A stretch of DNA of 64,000 nt, from contig JAHJTC010000004.1 in assembly GCA_018830105.1 (NCBI GenBank), positions 496,001 to 560,000 of the forward strand, read 5' to 3'. The notes under the pieces were generated by a model. The model had not been told where the DNA came from, ran no database searches, and saw only the letters and a list, made by a program, of their open reading frames with translations. Origin of the DNA: Bacteroidota bacterium (GTDB lineage: Bacteria; Bacteroidota; Bacteroidia; Bacteroidales; F082). The translations under genes were made by a program, and so were the position numbers. Below are positions 1 through 8,369 of this stretch, piece after piece; within the stretch, counting starts at the first letter, position 1; the number at the start of each line of letters is the position of its first letter.

Positions 1-1
1 T

Positions 2-640
2 GACCCTGTTGAGGCGCTGCTTTCCTTTGATGGACTTACATTTTATGGCGGATTGATTACAGCAGCATTTTTTGTGGCATATTATGGAGAGAAGCAGAAA
101 ATCAGCTGGCGAATTATGGGTGATACGGTTGCTCCGGCCTTGATATTAGCCTATGGCATCGGACGGATTGGCTGTCACGTTGCCGGCGATGGCGACTGGG
201 GAATCGTAAACACCATGCCGCAACCCGAATGGCTCAGTTTTTTACCTTCCTGGGTTTGGGCGTATGATTATCCGAATAATGTATTGCGTGAAGGTGTATT
301 GATACCCGGCTGCACAGGGCCTTATTGCTACAAACTGGCGCAATCCGTGTTTCCAACGCCAATTTATGAAACGAGCATGAGTCTGTTAATATTTGGCATT
401 TTGATGGGCTTACGCAAAAAACTTGTTATTCCAGGGCAATTATTTGCTATTTACCTGATTTTTAATGGGATTGAACGTGGGCTGATAGAGCAGATCAGGG
501 TGAATAATCTTATGCACTTTATGGGGATTGAAATCACTCAGGCTCAATTGATTTCAACAATTCTGATTGTACTGGGATTGGCCTTATTTTTTCTTTTTAC
601 TTTTACAAAAAAACAAAAGAATAACGCTGATGCAACTTGA
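2..640 (+). CDS. lgt: Prolipoprotein diacylglyceryl transferase-like protein (Lgt family), 5' end missing
   Basis: The reading frame is open from base 2, so the gene starts upstream of the window and about 212 codons are visible. Lgt is an inner-membrane enzyme that moves diacylglycerol from phosphatidylglycerol to the lipobox cysteine of prolipoproteins. The visible part has the family's FYGGL-type segment at the edge, a GRIGCHVAGDGDWG stretch in place of the usual GRIGNFxNGE signature, several hydrophobic membrane segments and a basic C-terminus (KKQKNN). The divergent signature leaves some chance that this is an Lgt-family paralogue rather than the main enzyme. It overlaps the next gene by 11 bp, which suggests translational coupling. 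Confidence 0.75.
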   Translation, partial: DPVEALLSFDGLTFYGGLITAAFFVAYYGEKQKISWRIMGDTVAPALILAYGIGRIGCHVAGDGDWGIVNTMPQPEWLSFLPSWVWAYDYPNNVLREGVLIPGCTGPYCYKLAQSVFPTPIYETSMSLLIFGILMGLRKKLVIPGQLFAIYLIFNGIERGLIEQIRVNNLMHFMGIEITQAQLISTILIVLGLALFFLFTFTKKQKNNADAT

Positions 641-1430
641 AAACTTAACCTACAGGGTATGTGATTTATCACGCACAACAGGACAATTTATTCGCGAACA
701 ATGCGGGCTTTTTTCTGAAAAAAAAGTAGAGAAAAAAGGCAGGCACGATCTGGTATCCTATGTAGATCGTACCGCAGAGATGATGATTATCAATACCTTG
801 AAAAAATTCTTACCTGAAGCTGGAATCATCGCTGAAGAAAGTGGCTCTGACATAGCCGATCAGTACAATTGGATCATCGATCCCCTCGATGGAACCACCA
901 ATTTTGTGCACGGAGTACCGGTTTATGCTATCAGTATCGCACTAAAAAGAGATAACGAACTCATCCTGGGCGTTGTGTATGAAATAAATCAGAATGAATG
1001 TTTTTATGCCTGGGAAGACGGACCAGCCTATTTAAACCTTGAAAAAATTACGGTTAGCACGGCTGATAAGCTCGACAACAGCCTGCTTGCTACCGGTTTT
1101 CCTTACAGCGATTTTTCGAGGATGATACCCTATCTGGCTTTTTTTGAACATCTGATGCAAAACAGCAGGGGGTTGCGCAGACTGGGATCTGCAGCAGTCG
1201 ATCTGGCTTATGTGGCATGTGGTCGTTTTGAAGCTTTTTACGAATATGGCCTTAACCCCTGGGATGTTGCTGCGGGCGCGTTTATCGTGCAACAGGCCGG
1301 CGGAAAAATTACCCGTTTTGATGGCAGCACTGAGGCCGTTTTTGGCAAGGATATCATCGCCTCAAACGGAAAAATTCATCAGGAAATGCTACAAATGATT
1401 CAACAGTTTGAAGGCTTGATAGTGAAGTAA
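630..1430 (+). CDS. Inositol monophosphatase family protein (SuhB/CysQ-like)
   Basis: A 266-residue Mg2+-dependent phosphatase of the inositol monophosphatase superfamily. The metal-binding signatures are visible: EE at residues 69-70, WIIDPLDGTTNFVHG from residue 81 (Asp84 and Asp87 bind metal), and NPWDVAAG near the C-terminus. The length is typical. The frame is open back to 567, but those extra residues lie inside the preceding lgt-like gene, so I chose the ATG at 630, which overlaps the lgt-like stop by 11 bp. The substrate (inositol phosphate, PAP or another sugar phosphate) cannot be read from sequence. Confidence 0.9.
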   Translation: MQLENLTYRVCDLSRTTGQFIREQCGLFSEKKVEKKGRHDLVSYVDRTAEMMIINTLKKFLPEAGIIAEESGSDIADQYNWIIDPLDGTTNFVHGVPVYAISIALKRDNELILGVVYEINQNECFYAWEDGPAYLNLEKITVSTADKLDNSLLATGFPYSDFSRMIPYLAFFEHLMQNSRGLRRLGSAAVDLAYVACGRFEAFYEYGLNPWDVAAGAFIVQQAGGKITRFDGSTEAVFGKDIIASNGKIHQEMLQMIQQFEGLIVK

Positions 1431-1562
1431 ATTGGCGGAATTTAGAGATAGCTGTTTGTGAATTTTTGCTCAAAAGTCAACAGCAACCTAAAGCGTACCT
1501 TGAATTATTATGCGTCTGGATTGTAAACATGCAGAAGCAGCCCCTGAAATTCATCAAAAACA

Positions 1563-2783
1563 CTAATTCCGTCTGCCTTTGAATTTTCCGCGGTGGCTTT
1601 TGTCACGGCTGAATCGTGGTTTCTGAGCACGAACCTGATATTCGGGGCCTTCGCCAAGTTCTGCAGGCAGCGGCAGTTTGCGGATTGTATCACCGATAAA
1701 CTGTTCTATCCGATTAAATTTATAACTCTCGTCTTCGCTGATAAGTGTTATGGCTACGCCGGTTTTTTCGGCACGGGCTGTGCGTCCTACGCGATGAACA
1801 TAATCTTCTGCATCGCCCGGAACATTGTAATTGATTACCAAACTTATATCATCAATGTCTATTCCTCTGGAGACAATATCTGTTGCAACAAGAATCTGGA
1901 TGCTCCTGTTTTTAAAAGCGCGCAAAACCTCTCCCCTTTCTGCCTGACTCAAATCGCTGTGGATAGCTTTGGCATTGAGTTTTTGCTTGATGAGGTGCTG
2001 CTCTATCTCTTTCACACCTTTTTTTGTTGCCGAAAAAATTAAAATCAGCGGCAGATCACGGCCTTCAATCAGTTTTTGAATCAGCTTAACTTTTTGATTT
2101 TCGTAAGTCATATAAGCTGCCTGAAGCACATTTACGGCTGGCTTTGAAACGGCCAGGTTGATTTCCTTATGTGCTTTTAAAATCTGTTTTGCTAAAACCC
2201 GAATGGCATTGGGCATAGTAGCCGAAAACATCAGTGTTTGTCTCTCCTTGTTTAAGGCTGAAATAATTCTCTGAATATCTGGTAAAAAGCCCATATCAAG
2301 CATGCGATCAGCTTCATCAAGCACTAAAAACTGCAGGTTTGAAAAATCAACATAACCCATATTGAGGTGGGCTATCAATCTGCCGGGCGTTGCCACCACT
2401 ACGGGTGCGCCGCTTTTAAAAGCTTTTTTCTCCAGCTCATAGCCGCTTCCGCTACCTCCTCCATACACGGCAATAGAACTCACGCCGGTAAAATAGCCCA
2501 AGCCTTCAAATTGCTGATCTATTTGTATGGCCAGTTCGCGCGTAGGCACCAGAATCAGAACCTGTGGCTTGGAAGGAATTTCATCAAGCTGAAGCAATTG
2601 ATGAATAACAGGCAGAATAAATGCGGCGGTCTTTCCTGTCCCGGTTTGTGCACAAGCAATCAAATCCTGGCCCTCTATTACCAGTGGGATGGCATGCTCC
2701 TGTATGGGTGTTGCTTCTTCAAACCCCATTGATTCCAACCCTTCCATTAAGGAAGGATGTAATTTAAATTCAGTGAATTTCAA
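1563..2783 (-). CDS. rhlE: DEAD-box ATP-dependent RNA helicase, RhlE type
   Basis: A 406-residue DEAD-box helicase that remodels RNA duplexes, for example in ribosome assembly or RNA turnover. A Q-motif region (TPIQ) precedes the Walker A AQTGTGKT at 45-52. PTRELA, DEAD at 156-159, SAT at 187-189 and the arginine-finger motif HRVGRTAR near residue 335 follow. The tail is short and basic (RFSRDKSHRGKFKGRRN), as in RhlE-type proteins that bind RNA loosely. It is monocistronic and convergent with the phosphatase gene. The start is the first ATG, followed immediately by the canonical FxxFxLHPSLMEGL-type opening. Confidence 0.93.
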   Translation of the reverse strand: MKFTEFKLHPSLMEGLESMGFEEATPIQEHAIPLVIEGQDLIACAQTGTGKTAAFILPVIHQLLQLDEIPSKPQVLILVPTRELAIQIDQQFEGLGYFTGVSSIAVYGGGSGSGYELEKKAFKSGAPVVVATPGRLIAHLNMGYVDFSNLQFLVLDEADRMLDMGFLPDIQRIISALNKERQTLMFSATMPNAIRVLAKQILKAHKEINLAVSKPAVNVLQAAYMTYENQKVKLIQKLIEGRDLPLILIFSATKKGVKEIEQHLIKQKLNAKAIHSDLSQAERGEVLRAFKNRSIQILVATDIVSRGIDIDDISLVINYNVPGDAEDYVHRVGRTARAEKTGVAITLISEDESYKFNRIEQFIGDTIRKLPLPAELGEGPEYQVRAQKPRFSRDKSHRGKFKGRRN

Positions 2784-2968
2784 ATGTTGTAATGATTTTA
2801 AATGTATTGTTAATAATCCGGAATAGCTCCTTTCAATATCGAGTAAAACTAATAAATCCGGAAGTGTTCAAAGGTAAAACATTTGAACCAATTTCAAAGA
2901 CTAGTTGTTTTAATGAAAAACATAGTTGAGCATTTCATACCTTTACACCGCTCAAATACTTATGCCCG

Positions 2969-4348
2969 ATGAAAAAATACTTAATAGGATTGGTCTTTAT
3001 TTTCTCCCTGTCGCAGCTTTGGTCGCAGCAAAATGATTCGATACCAATACCAGAGCCAGTAATTGATACAACCAGTAAAACCTTTAAGGTTTATACTTTC
3101 GATATTAAGGAGGAAATTGCACCACCTGTTTGGCGCACTACGCAAAAAGCCTTTGAAGCTGCTTATGAAGCGAAGGCGGATCTGATGCTGATACATATGA
3201 ATACCTATGGAGGAATGGTAGATGCAGCAGATTCTATTCGGACAAAAATTCTGAATTCAAGGATTCCGGTTTATGTTTTTATCGATAACAATGCGGCCTC
3301 TGCAGGAGCGCTGATTTCGATTGCCTGCGATAGCATTTACATGATTTCAGGGGCCAATATCGGAGCTGCTACGGTAGTTAATCAAAGCGGGGAGGTTGTG
3401 CCCGATAAATATCAGTCGTATATGCGATCGATGATGCGCAGTACAGCCGAAGCAAAAGGCCGCGACCCGATGATTGCGCAGGCGATGGTTGATCCTTCTA
3501 TTTATGTTGCCGGCATATCCGACTCTGGCAAGGTGCTCACCTTTACCACCTCCGAAGCGATTGAATTCGGCTTTGCCGAGGGACAGGTATCAAGCCTGGA
3601 AGAAGTGCTGCAACATGCCGGCCATGAAGATTATGAGCTAATTAAACATACACTAAGTCCTATGGATAAAGTGATCAATTTCCTGATTCATCCTGCCATT
3701 AGCGGCATTTTGATCATGATTATTATTGGTGGCCTGTATTTTGAAATTCAGACTCCCGGAATAGGATTTCCGCTTGCTGCTTCGGTTGTCGCTGCCTTAA
3801 TGTATTTTGCCCCACTCTACCTCGAAGGCTTAGCTAGCAATTGGGAGATACTTGTTTTTGTGCTGGGTGTTATTCTGCTCCTTGTCGAAATTTTTGCAAT
3901 TCCGGGCTTTGGAGTGGCTGGCGTTGTCGGCCTTAGCCTGATCATTGCCGGATTAAGCTTTTCAATGGTCGAAACCATCGGAGATACGCCTTTTAGTGTT
4001 GATTATATGGCCCTGGCAAAATCGTTTTTTGTCGTGATCATCGCCGTATTCAGCTCGATGATTATTTCCCTTTATCTCAGCCAGAAATTGTTCTCTACCA
4101 ATAGGTTCGGACATTTAGCTTTGGATACAGTACAAAATAAATCTGACGGTTTTACTTCTGCTGATATGGCTTATTCAACTATGATCGGCAAAAAAGGGAC
4201 TACATTCACCATGCTGCGGCCTTCGGGAAAAGTGTATATCAACGATGAAATGTTTGACGCTACGGCTGTAAGTGGATATATAGATGCAAATACTGAGGTA
4301 GAAGTGCTTAGCTATCAAACTGGTCAACTATTTGTAAGAAAAGTTTAG
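2969..4348 (+). CDS. nfeD: NfeD-family membrane-bound ClpP-class serine protease
   Basis: A 459-residue long-form NfeD protein, a membrane protease-like partner of stomatin or flotillin proteins. It has an N-terminal signal peptide (to about residue 20) and a ClpP-like protease domain with GG at 81-82 and the nucleophile Ser111 in the NNAASAGAL context. Lys147 is a plausible general base. Four to five membrane helices follow (about 240-345), then an NfeD OB-fold domain in the last 60 residues. The full length shows this is the protease-bearing class, not the short form. No stomatin gene lies beside it. The macrodomain gene begins 26 bp downstream and may be co-transcribed. Confidence 0.88.
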   Translation: MKKYLIGLVFIFSLSQLWSQQNDSIPIPEPVIDTTSKTFKVYTFDIKEEIAPPVWRTTQKAFEAAYEAKADLMLIHMNTYGGMVDAADSIRTKILNSRIPVYVFIDNNAASAGALISIACDSIYMISGANIGAATVVNQSGEVVPDKYQSYMRSMMRSTAEAKGRDPMIAQAMVDPSIYVAGISDSGKVLTFTTSEAIEFGFAEGQVSSLEEVLQHAGHEDYELIKHTLSPMDKVINFLIHPAISGILIMIIIGGLYFEIQTPGIGFPLAASVVAALMYFAPLYLEGLASNWEILVFVLGVILLLVEIFAIPGFGVAGVVGLSLIIAGLSFSMVETIGDTPFSVDYMALAKSFFVVIIAVFSSMIISLYLSQKLFSTNRFGHLALDTVQNKSDGFTSADMAYSTMIGKKGTTFTMLRPSGKVYINDEMFDATAVSGYIDANTEVEVLSYQTGQLFVRKV

Positions 4349-4374
4349 TTGTAATTTCTAATTTTTAAAAACTG

Positions 4375-4896
4375 ATGAGCGCTGTTCAGATAGAAGTAAT
4401 TCAGGGAGATATAACCAAACAGCAGGTGGATGCCATCGTAAATGCTGCCAATAAAAGTTTGTTAGGCGGCGGAGGTGTCGATGGCGCTATTCATCAGGCT
4501 GCCGGCCCGGAGTTATTGGAGGCCTGTCGCTTGTTAAATGGCTGTGAAACAGGAAACGCTAAAATTACGGCTGGCTTTCGCTTACCGGCAAAATTTGTTA
4601 TTCACGCTGTGGGGCCTGTTTGGAAAGGTGGCAATCAGCATGAAGCGGAATTATTACAAAGTACTTATAAAAGCAGTTTTATGTTGGCCGAAGCGAAAAA
4701 ATGCAGCACAATTGCCTTCCCCAATATTTCGACAGGCATTTATGGTTTCCCAAAACTCAAAGCTGCAGAAATCGTTGTGAGTTTTGCCAAAAATTATGCG
4801 AAAAACCTCACTCATTTGAAACATATACTGTTTGTATGCTTTGATAGTGAAAACTATAAAATTTATAAAGATCTACTGAGTGAAACAAGTGAATAG
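4375..4896 (+). CDS. Macrodomain protein, ADP-ribose/O-acetyl-ADP-ribose hydrolase type
   Basis: A 173-residue stand-alone macrodomain. The adenine and ribose loops are clear: GDITKQQVDAIVNAAN near the N-terminus, then LLGGGGVDGAIHQAAG with the Asn/Gly-rich loop and Asp that serve deacetylase or ADP-ribosyl hydrolase activity, and FPNISTGIYGFP for the pyrophosphate. Proteins of this class (the YmdB/MacroD group) remove O-acetyl-ADP-ribose or mono-ADP-ribose from proteins. It follows nfeD by 26 bp on the same strand. No ADP-ribosyltransferase lies nearby, so a housekeeping role is more likely than a toxin-antitoxin one. Confidence 0.92.
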   Translation: MSAVQIEVIQGDITKQQVDAIVNAANKSLLGGGGVDGAIHQAAGPELLEACRLLNGCETGNAKITAGFRLPAKFVIHAVGPVWKGGNQHEAELLQSTYKSSFMLAEAKKCSTIAFPNISTGIYGFPKLKAAEIVVSFAKNYAKNLTHLKHILFVCFDSENYKIYKDLLSETSE

Positions 4897-4969
4897 AATA
4901 GGCTGTACTCCACATTCTTGTCGACCTAAACCGAAGTCTTGGTGTAAGCATGAGATTCAACAAAATCAT

Positions 4970-4977
4970 TAATTTTG
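4970..4977 (+). promoter_or_regulatory. Probable -7 box for the DUF5916 gene
   Basis: TAATTTTG matches the Bacteroidota -7 consensus TAnnTTTG and lies 40 nt before the ATG at 5018. I see no convincing -33 TTG at the right distance. Confidence 0.4.
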
Positions 4978-5017
4978 CAGTCGTTTTAAAAAACGTAACA
5001 AACCAGATTTCAAGACA

Positions 5018-7474
5018 ATGCCAAGACTGCTACTTTTAAGCTGCCTTTTAATAATTTTCCCGATATTGCTTGAGGCTCAAAACAAAAAAAGTGTAGCTGC
5101 ACAGCGTGTAGCTGAGCGTCCTGAAATAGATGGTATGCTTAATGAAGATATTTGGCAAAACGCCGAAACAGCTTCAGGTTTTATACAGCGTGAGCCTTTA
5201 AATGGCAGGCCGGCAACTTTCGACACCGAAGTCAGGATACTCTACGATGATAAGGCAATCTATGTTGGCGCCTACATTATCGATCCACAGCCTGATAGCC
5301 TATGGATCGAGCTCAAAAGCCGGGACAATTTGGGGTTGGCAGATTATTTCGGGATAATTTTAGATCCATACAACGACGGTCTGAATGGTATGGCATTTTT
5401 TGTTTCGGTGCGCAATGTTCAGGTCGATTTCAAAACCAATGCACAAGATCAGGATGACTACAGCTGGGATGCTGTCTGGCGTTCAGCTACACAAATTGTC
5501 GCAGGTGGATGGGTGGCAGAAATGATGATTCCATATTCGGCATTGCGTTTCCCGAAAAAAGACGTTCAGCAATGGGGCCTGAATTTTCAACGCAATATTC
5601 AGCGCAAGCGGGAAGTCTCCTCCTGGAATTTTATTGATGCAACGGTAAGCGGAAATCTTCAGCAAGCAGGTGTTCTAACGGCTATTGAAAATATTAAGCC
5701 CCCTTTGCGCCTCAGCGGAACACCTTATTTATCTGCTTACACAGAACATAACAGCGCCACAGATCAGTGGCAATCGGGTTATAACTACGGCATGGACATC
5801 AAAGCAGGACTTTCAGAAAGTTTTACGCTTGACGTTACACTTATACCCGATTTTGGTCAGGTAGAATCTGATGACCGTATTTTCTCGCTTTCTCCCTACG
5901 AAGTGTATTACGAGGAAAAAAGGCCTTTTTTTACCGAAGGAACTGAGTTATTCAGTAAAGGAAATGTCTTCTATTCCCGTCGTATCGGCAGTAAACCCGA
6001 AGGCTATAACAGCATCAACAGAAACTATGAAACCGACGAAATAATTGATAATCCGGATGCCTCACAGCTTATCAATGCCATAAAACTAAGCGGGAAGACA
6101 GGAAGCGGACTTGGTATCGGCATTTTTAATGCCATGACAGCCAACACCTATGCCACTGTTCTTGATAGTAACCAAACTGAGCAAAGCGTGCTGACTTCCC
6201 CCTTTACAAATTACAATATGCTGGTTTTTGATCAGTCCTTGAAAAATAATTCTTCTGTCAGTTTTTACAATACTTCGGTTTACAGACCTGAAAATCGTTT
6301 CGCGGCCAATGTTAGTGGAACTGATTTCAGGTTGCGCGATAAAACGAATAACTATGAATTGGCAGCAACAATCAATATTAGCCAGCACTATACAAAAGAT
6401 GACAAAGCCCGGTTTGGAGAATACGCACTGGTCAATGTTGGTAAAGTGAGCGGAAATTTTCTCGCCGAAACCTGGTTCAAGTACGTTTCAGACGATTACG
6501 ACCCTAATGATATGGGTTTTTTAAATAAAAACAATGAAATTGCCAATGGCTACAACTTCAAATACAATATTTATGAGCCTTTCGGGAATTTTTTGCGGAT
6601 GCGGTCGCGTATTTTTGTGAATCATTATTATTTGAATATCCCCCGCAAATTTAATCAGCTCCTTATTGGTGCAGATGGTTCTATAACAACCAAAAAGCAG
6701 TTTAGCGCAGGATTTGATTTCAGCTTTCGACCACTTGGTTTTCATGATCATTTTGAGCCAAGAGTACCGGGCTATGAATACTTTACTGCGCCCAGCTACT
6801 CTATTGGACTCTGGACTTCGCCGGATTATCGCAAAAAATTCCTTGTTGATTTCAGAGTTGGTTTCTGGCATGTGCCTTCACAGGAACTTTTCAATTGGTG
6901 GGTCAGGATAGAGCCAAGGTGGCGCGTAAGCAATAATCTGATGGTCATTCCAGAAATTAATATCGATTACAGCTTCAATAATATTGGTTACGTGACAGAT
7001 TCATTGAATAGCGCTCAAAAACCTGCTATAATTTTTGGGCGTAGAGATATCAAGGAGGTTACAACAAGTCTGGAGGCAGATTATGCATTTAGCCCAAATA
7101 CCTCGCTGGCATTTCGGATGCGCCATTATTGGCTTCGTGTTGATTATTTATCATTCTATGATCTTAACACAGATGGCCACGTTTACCCCAATAGCTATAG
7201 CCGTAACGAGGATTTTGCGGTGAATGCCTTTAATGTGGATATGGTTTTTAAATGGAATTTTGCCCCCGGAAGTGAGCTGCTGCTGATATGGAAAAATGCT
7301 GTGTACAGCAATGAAAATCTTGTTGAACTCGAAAACCAGTTCTTTCATAATTTGCGTAACACCTTTGAGGCTCCCATCGGAAACAGCCTAAGCATTAAAC
7401 TGCTTTATTATCTTGATTGGCAATATTTTAAATCAGGAAATACTAAGTCAGAAAGCAGCTATCCGCTGGGCTAA
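5018..7474 (+). CDS. Secreted DUF5916 protein: CBM9-like domain plus membrane beta-barrel
   Basis: An 818-residue exported protein. A signal peptide (about residues 1-20) is followed by a carbohydrate-binding family 9-like beta-sandwich (roughly 25-215, opening EIDGMLNEDIWQNAE). The long remainder has the alternating aromatic strands of an outer-membrane barrel, which is the DUF5916 architecture. A conserved FGQVESDD..FSLSPYEVYYEEKRPFF-type block marks the junction. The family is common in Bacteroidota but its biochemical role is not established. Its last 27 bp overlap, tail to tail, the PfkB-kinase gene. Confidence 0.88.
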   Translation: MPRLLLLSCLLIIFPILLEAQNKKSVAAQRVAERPEIDGMLNEDIWQNAETASGFIQREPLNGRPATFDTEVRILYDDKAIYVGAYIIDPQPDSLWIELKSRDNLGLADYFGIILDPYNDGLNGMAFFVSVRNVQVDFKTNAQDQDDYSWDAVWRSATQIVAGGWVAEMMIPYSALRFPKKDVQQWGLNFQRNIQRKREVSSWNFIDATVSGNLQQAGVLTAIENIKPPLRLSGTPYLSAYTEHNSATDQWQSGYNYGMDIKAGLSESFTLDVTLIPDFGQVESDDRIFSLSPYEVYYEEKRPFFTEGTELFSKGNVFYSRRIGSKPEGYNSINRNYETDEIIDNPDASQLINAIKLSGKTGSGLGIGIFNAMTANTYATVLDSNQTEQSVLTSPFTNYNMLVFDQSLKNNSSVSFYNTSVYRPENRFAANVSGTDFRLRDKTNNYELAATINISQHYTKDDKARFGEYALVNVGKVSGNFLAETWFKYVSDDYDPNDMGFLNKNNEIANGYNFKYNIYEPFGNFLRMRSRIFVNHYYLNIPRKFNQLLIGADGSITTKKQFSAGFDFSFRPLGFHDHFEPRVPGYEYFTAPSYSIGLWTSPDYRKKFLVDFRVGFWHVPSQELFNWWVRIEPRWRVSNNLMVIPEINIDYSFNNIGYVTDSLNSAQKPAIIFGRRDIKEVTTSLEADYAFSPNTSLAFRMRHYWLRVDYLSFYDLNTDGHVYPNSYSRNEDFAVNAFNVDMVFKWNFAPGSELLLIWKNAVYSNENLVELENQFFHNLRNTFEAPIGNSLSIKLLYYLDWQYFKSGNTKSESSYPLG

Positions 7475-8368
7475 TTCATCAGAAATCCTATTGCTTTTTG
7501 AGCGGCAAACGTCAGCAGAAAAACTAACCGCCATGGCAGTCATCATGCCTAAATCTTCTTCTGTGAGCTTACTTATTTGCTTTGCGGACATGCCGGATTT
7601 CGCTAAAAAAGCAAGCAAGCCCGAATTAAACGCGTCCCCCGCTCCCACCGTACTCAATGGCTTTTGCAATGGCACAGCAAAACGACTAAGCTTTTTGTGT
7701 TGATAACACAGCACCTCTCCCGGGCCTTGTGTTACAAAAAGCAGTCGATCCTCCTGTAAAGCTGCTTTTTCAAAAATTATTTTTGGATCAGCCGTTCCAA
7801 ATAACGCAAAAAAGTCTTCATCAGAACCCCTGACGATATGTGCTGCACGCATATTACGCATCAATAGCTTCTCTTCATCTTTTGACTTTACCTTGAACCT
7901 GATATTGGGATCATAAAAAATAAGGGCTCCGGCCTGTTGAGCAAGTTGCATAAGCTTTGTTAAAGTGGGCTGCCATTGTTTTTCGAGGGCCGCCATACTG
8001 CCAAAAGAAAAACAACTTTCGGAAGTCATTGAAGGCAAACTCATTGGCATAAACAAGGGCTCGGGATAGTCTTTGTAAAAAGTATAGGAAGGCATTCCCC
8101 TATCGTCGATTATCGCAAAGGCTAAAGCTGTTTTGAGCTTTTTATTCCGTTGCAAAAAATCAACGCCTATGCCTGCTTTCTGAGCTGTTGATGCGATAAT
8201 TTGTCCTGGATCATCATCTCCAATAACACTGATTAGCTGCACATTAAGTCCTGAAACAGCCAGGTTAGTCGCTATATTGAATTGTGACCCGCCCGGACTG
8301 GCAACCATATTTAATTGTTTGTCAGTAATCAGGTCCAGTAAAGTTTCTCCAAAGGCAAAAAACTGCAT
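7448..8368 (-). CDS. PfkB-family carbohydrate kinase (fructokinase/ribokinase-like)
   Basis: A 306-residue ATP-dependent sugar or nucleoside kinase. The N-terminal FGETLLDLI and PGGSQFNIATNLA motif and the C-terminal anion-hole and catalytic motif TVGAGDAFNSGLLAF (about residue 245, Asp as base) are intact. Fructose is a likely substrate but the family is broad. The start codon lies 1 bp after the stop codon of speA, so the two genes are almost certainly co-transcribed. The 3' end overlaps the convergent DUF5916 gene. Confidence 0.9.
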   Translation of the reverse strand: MQFFAFGETLLDLITDKQLNMVASPGGSQFNIATNLAVSGLNVQLISVIGDDDPGQIIASTAQKAGIGVDFLQRNKKLKTALAFAIIDDRGMPSYTFYKDYPEPLFMPMSLPSMTSESCFSFGSMAALEKQWQPTLTKLMQLAQQAGALIFYDPNIRFKVKSKDEEKLLMRNMRAAHIVRGSDEDFFALFGTADPKIIFEKAALQEDRLLFVTQGPGEVLCYQHKKLSRFAVPLQKPLSTVGAGDAFNSGLLAFLAKSGMSAKQISKLTEEDLGMMTAMAVSFSADVCRSKSNRISDELAQRIAAF

Positions 8369-8369
8369 T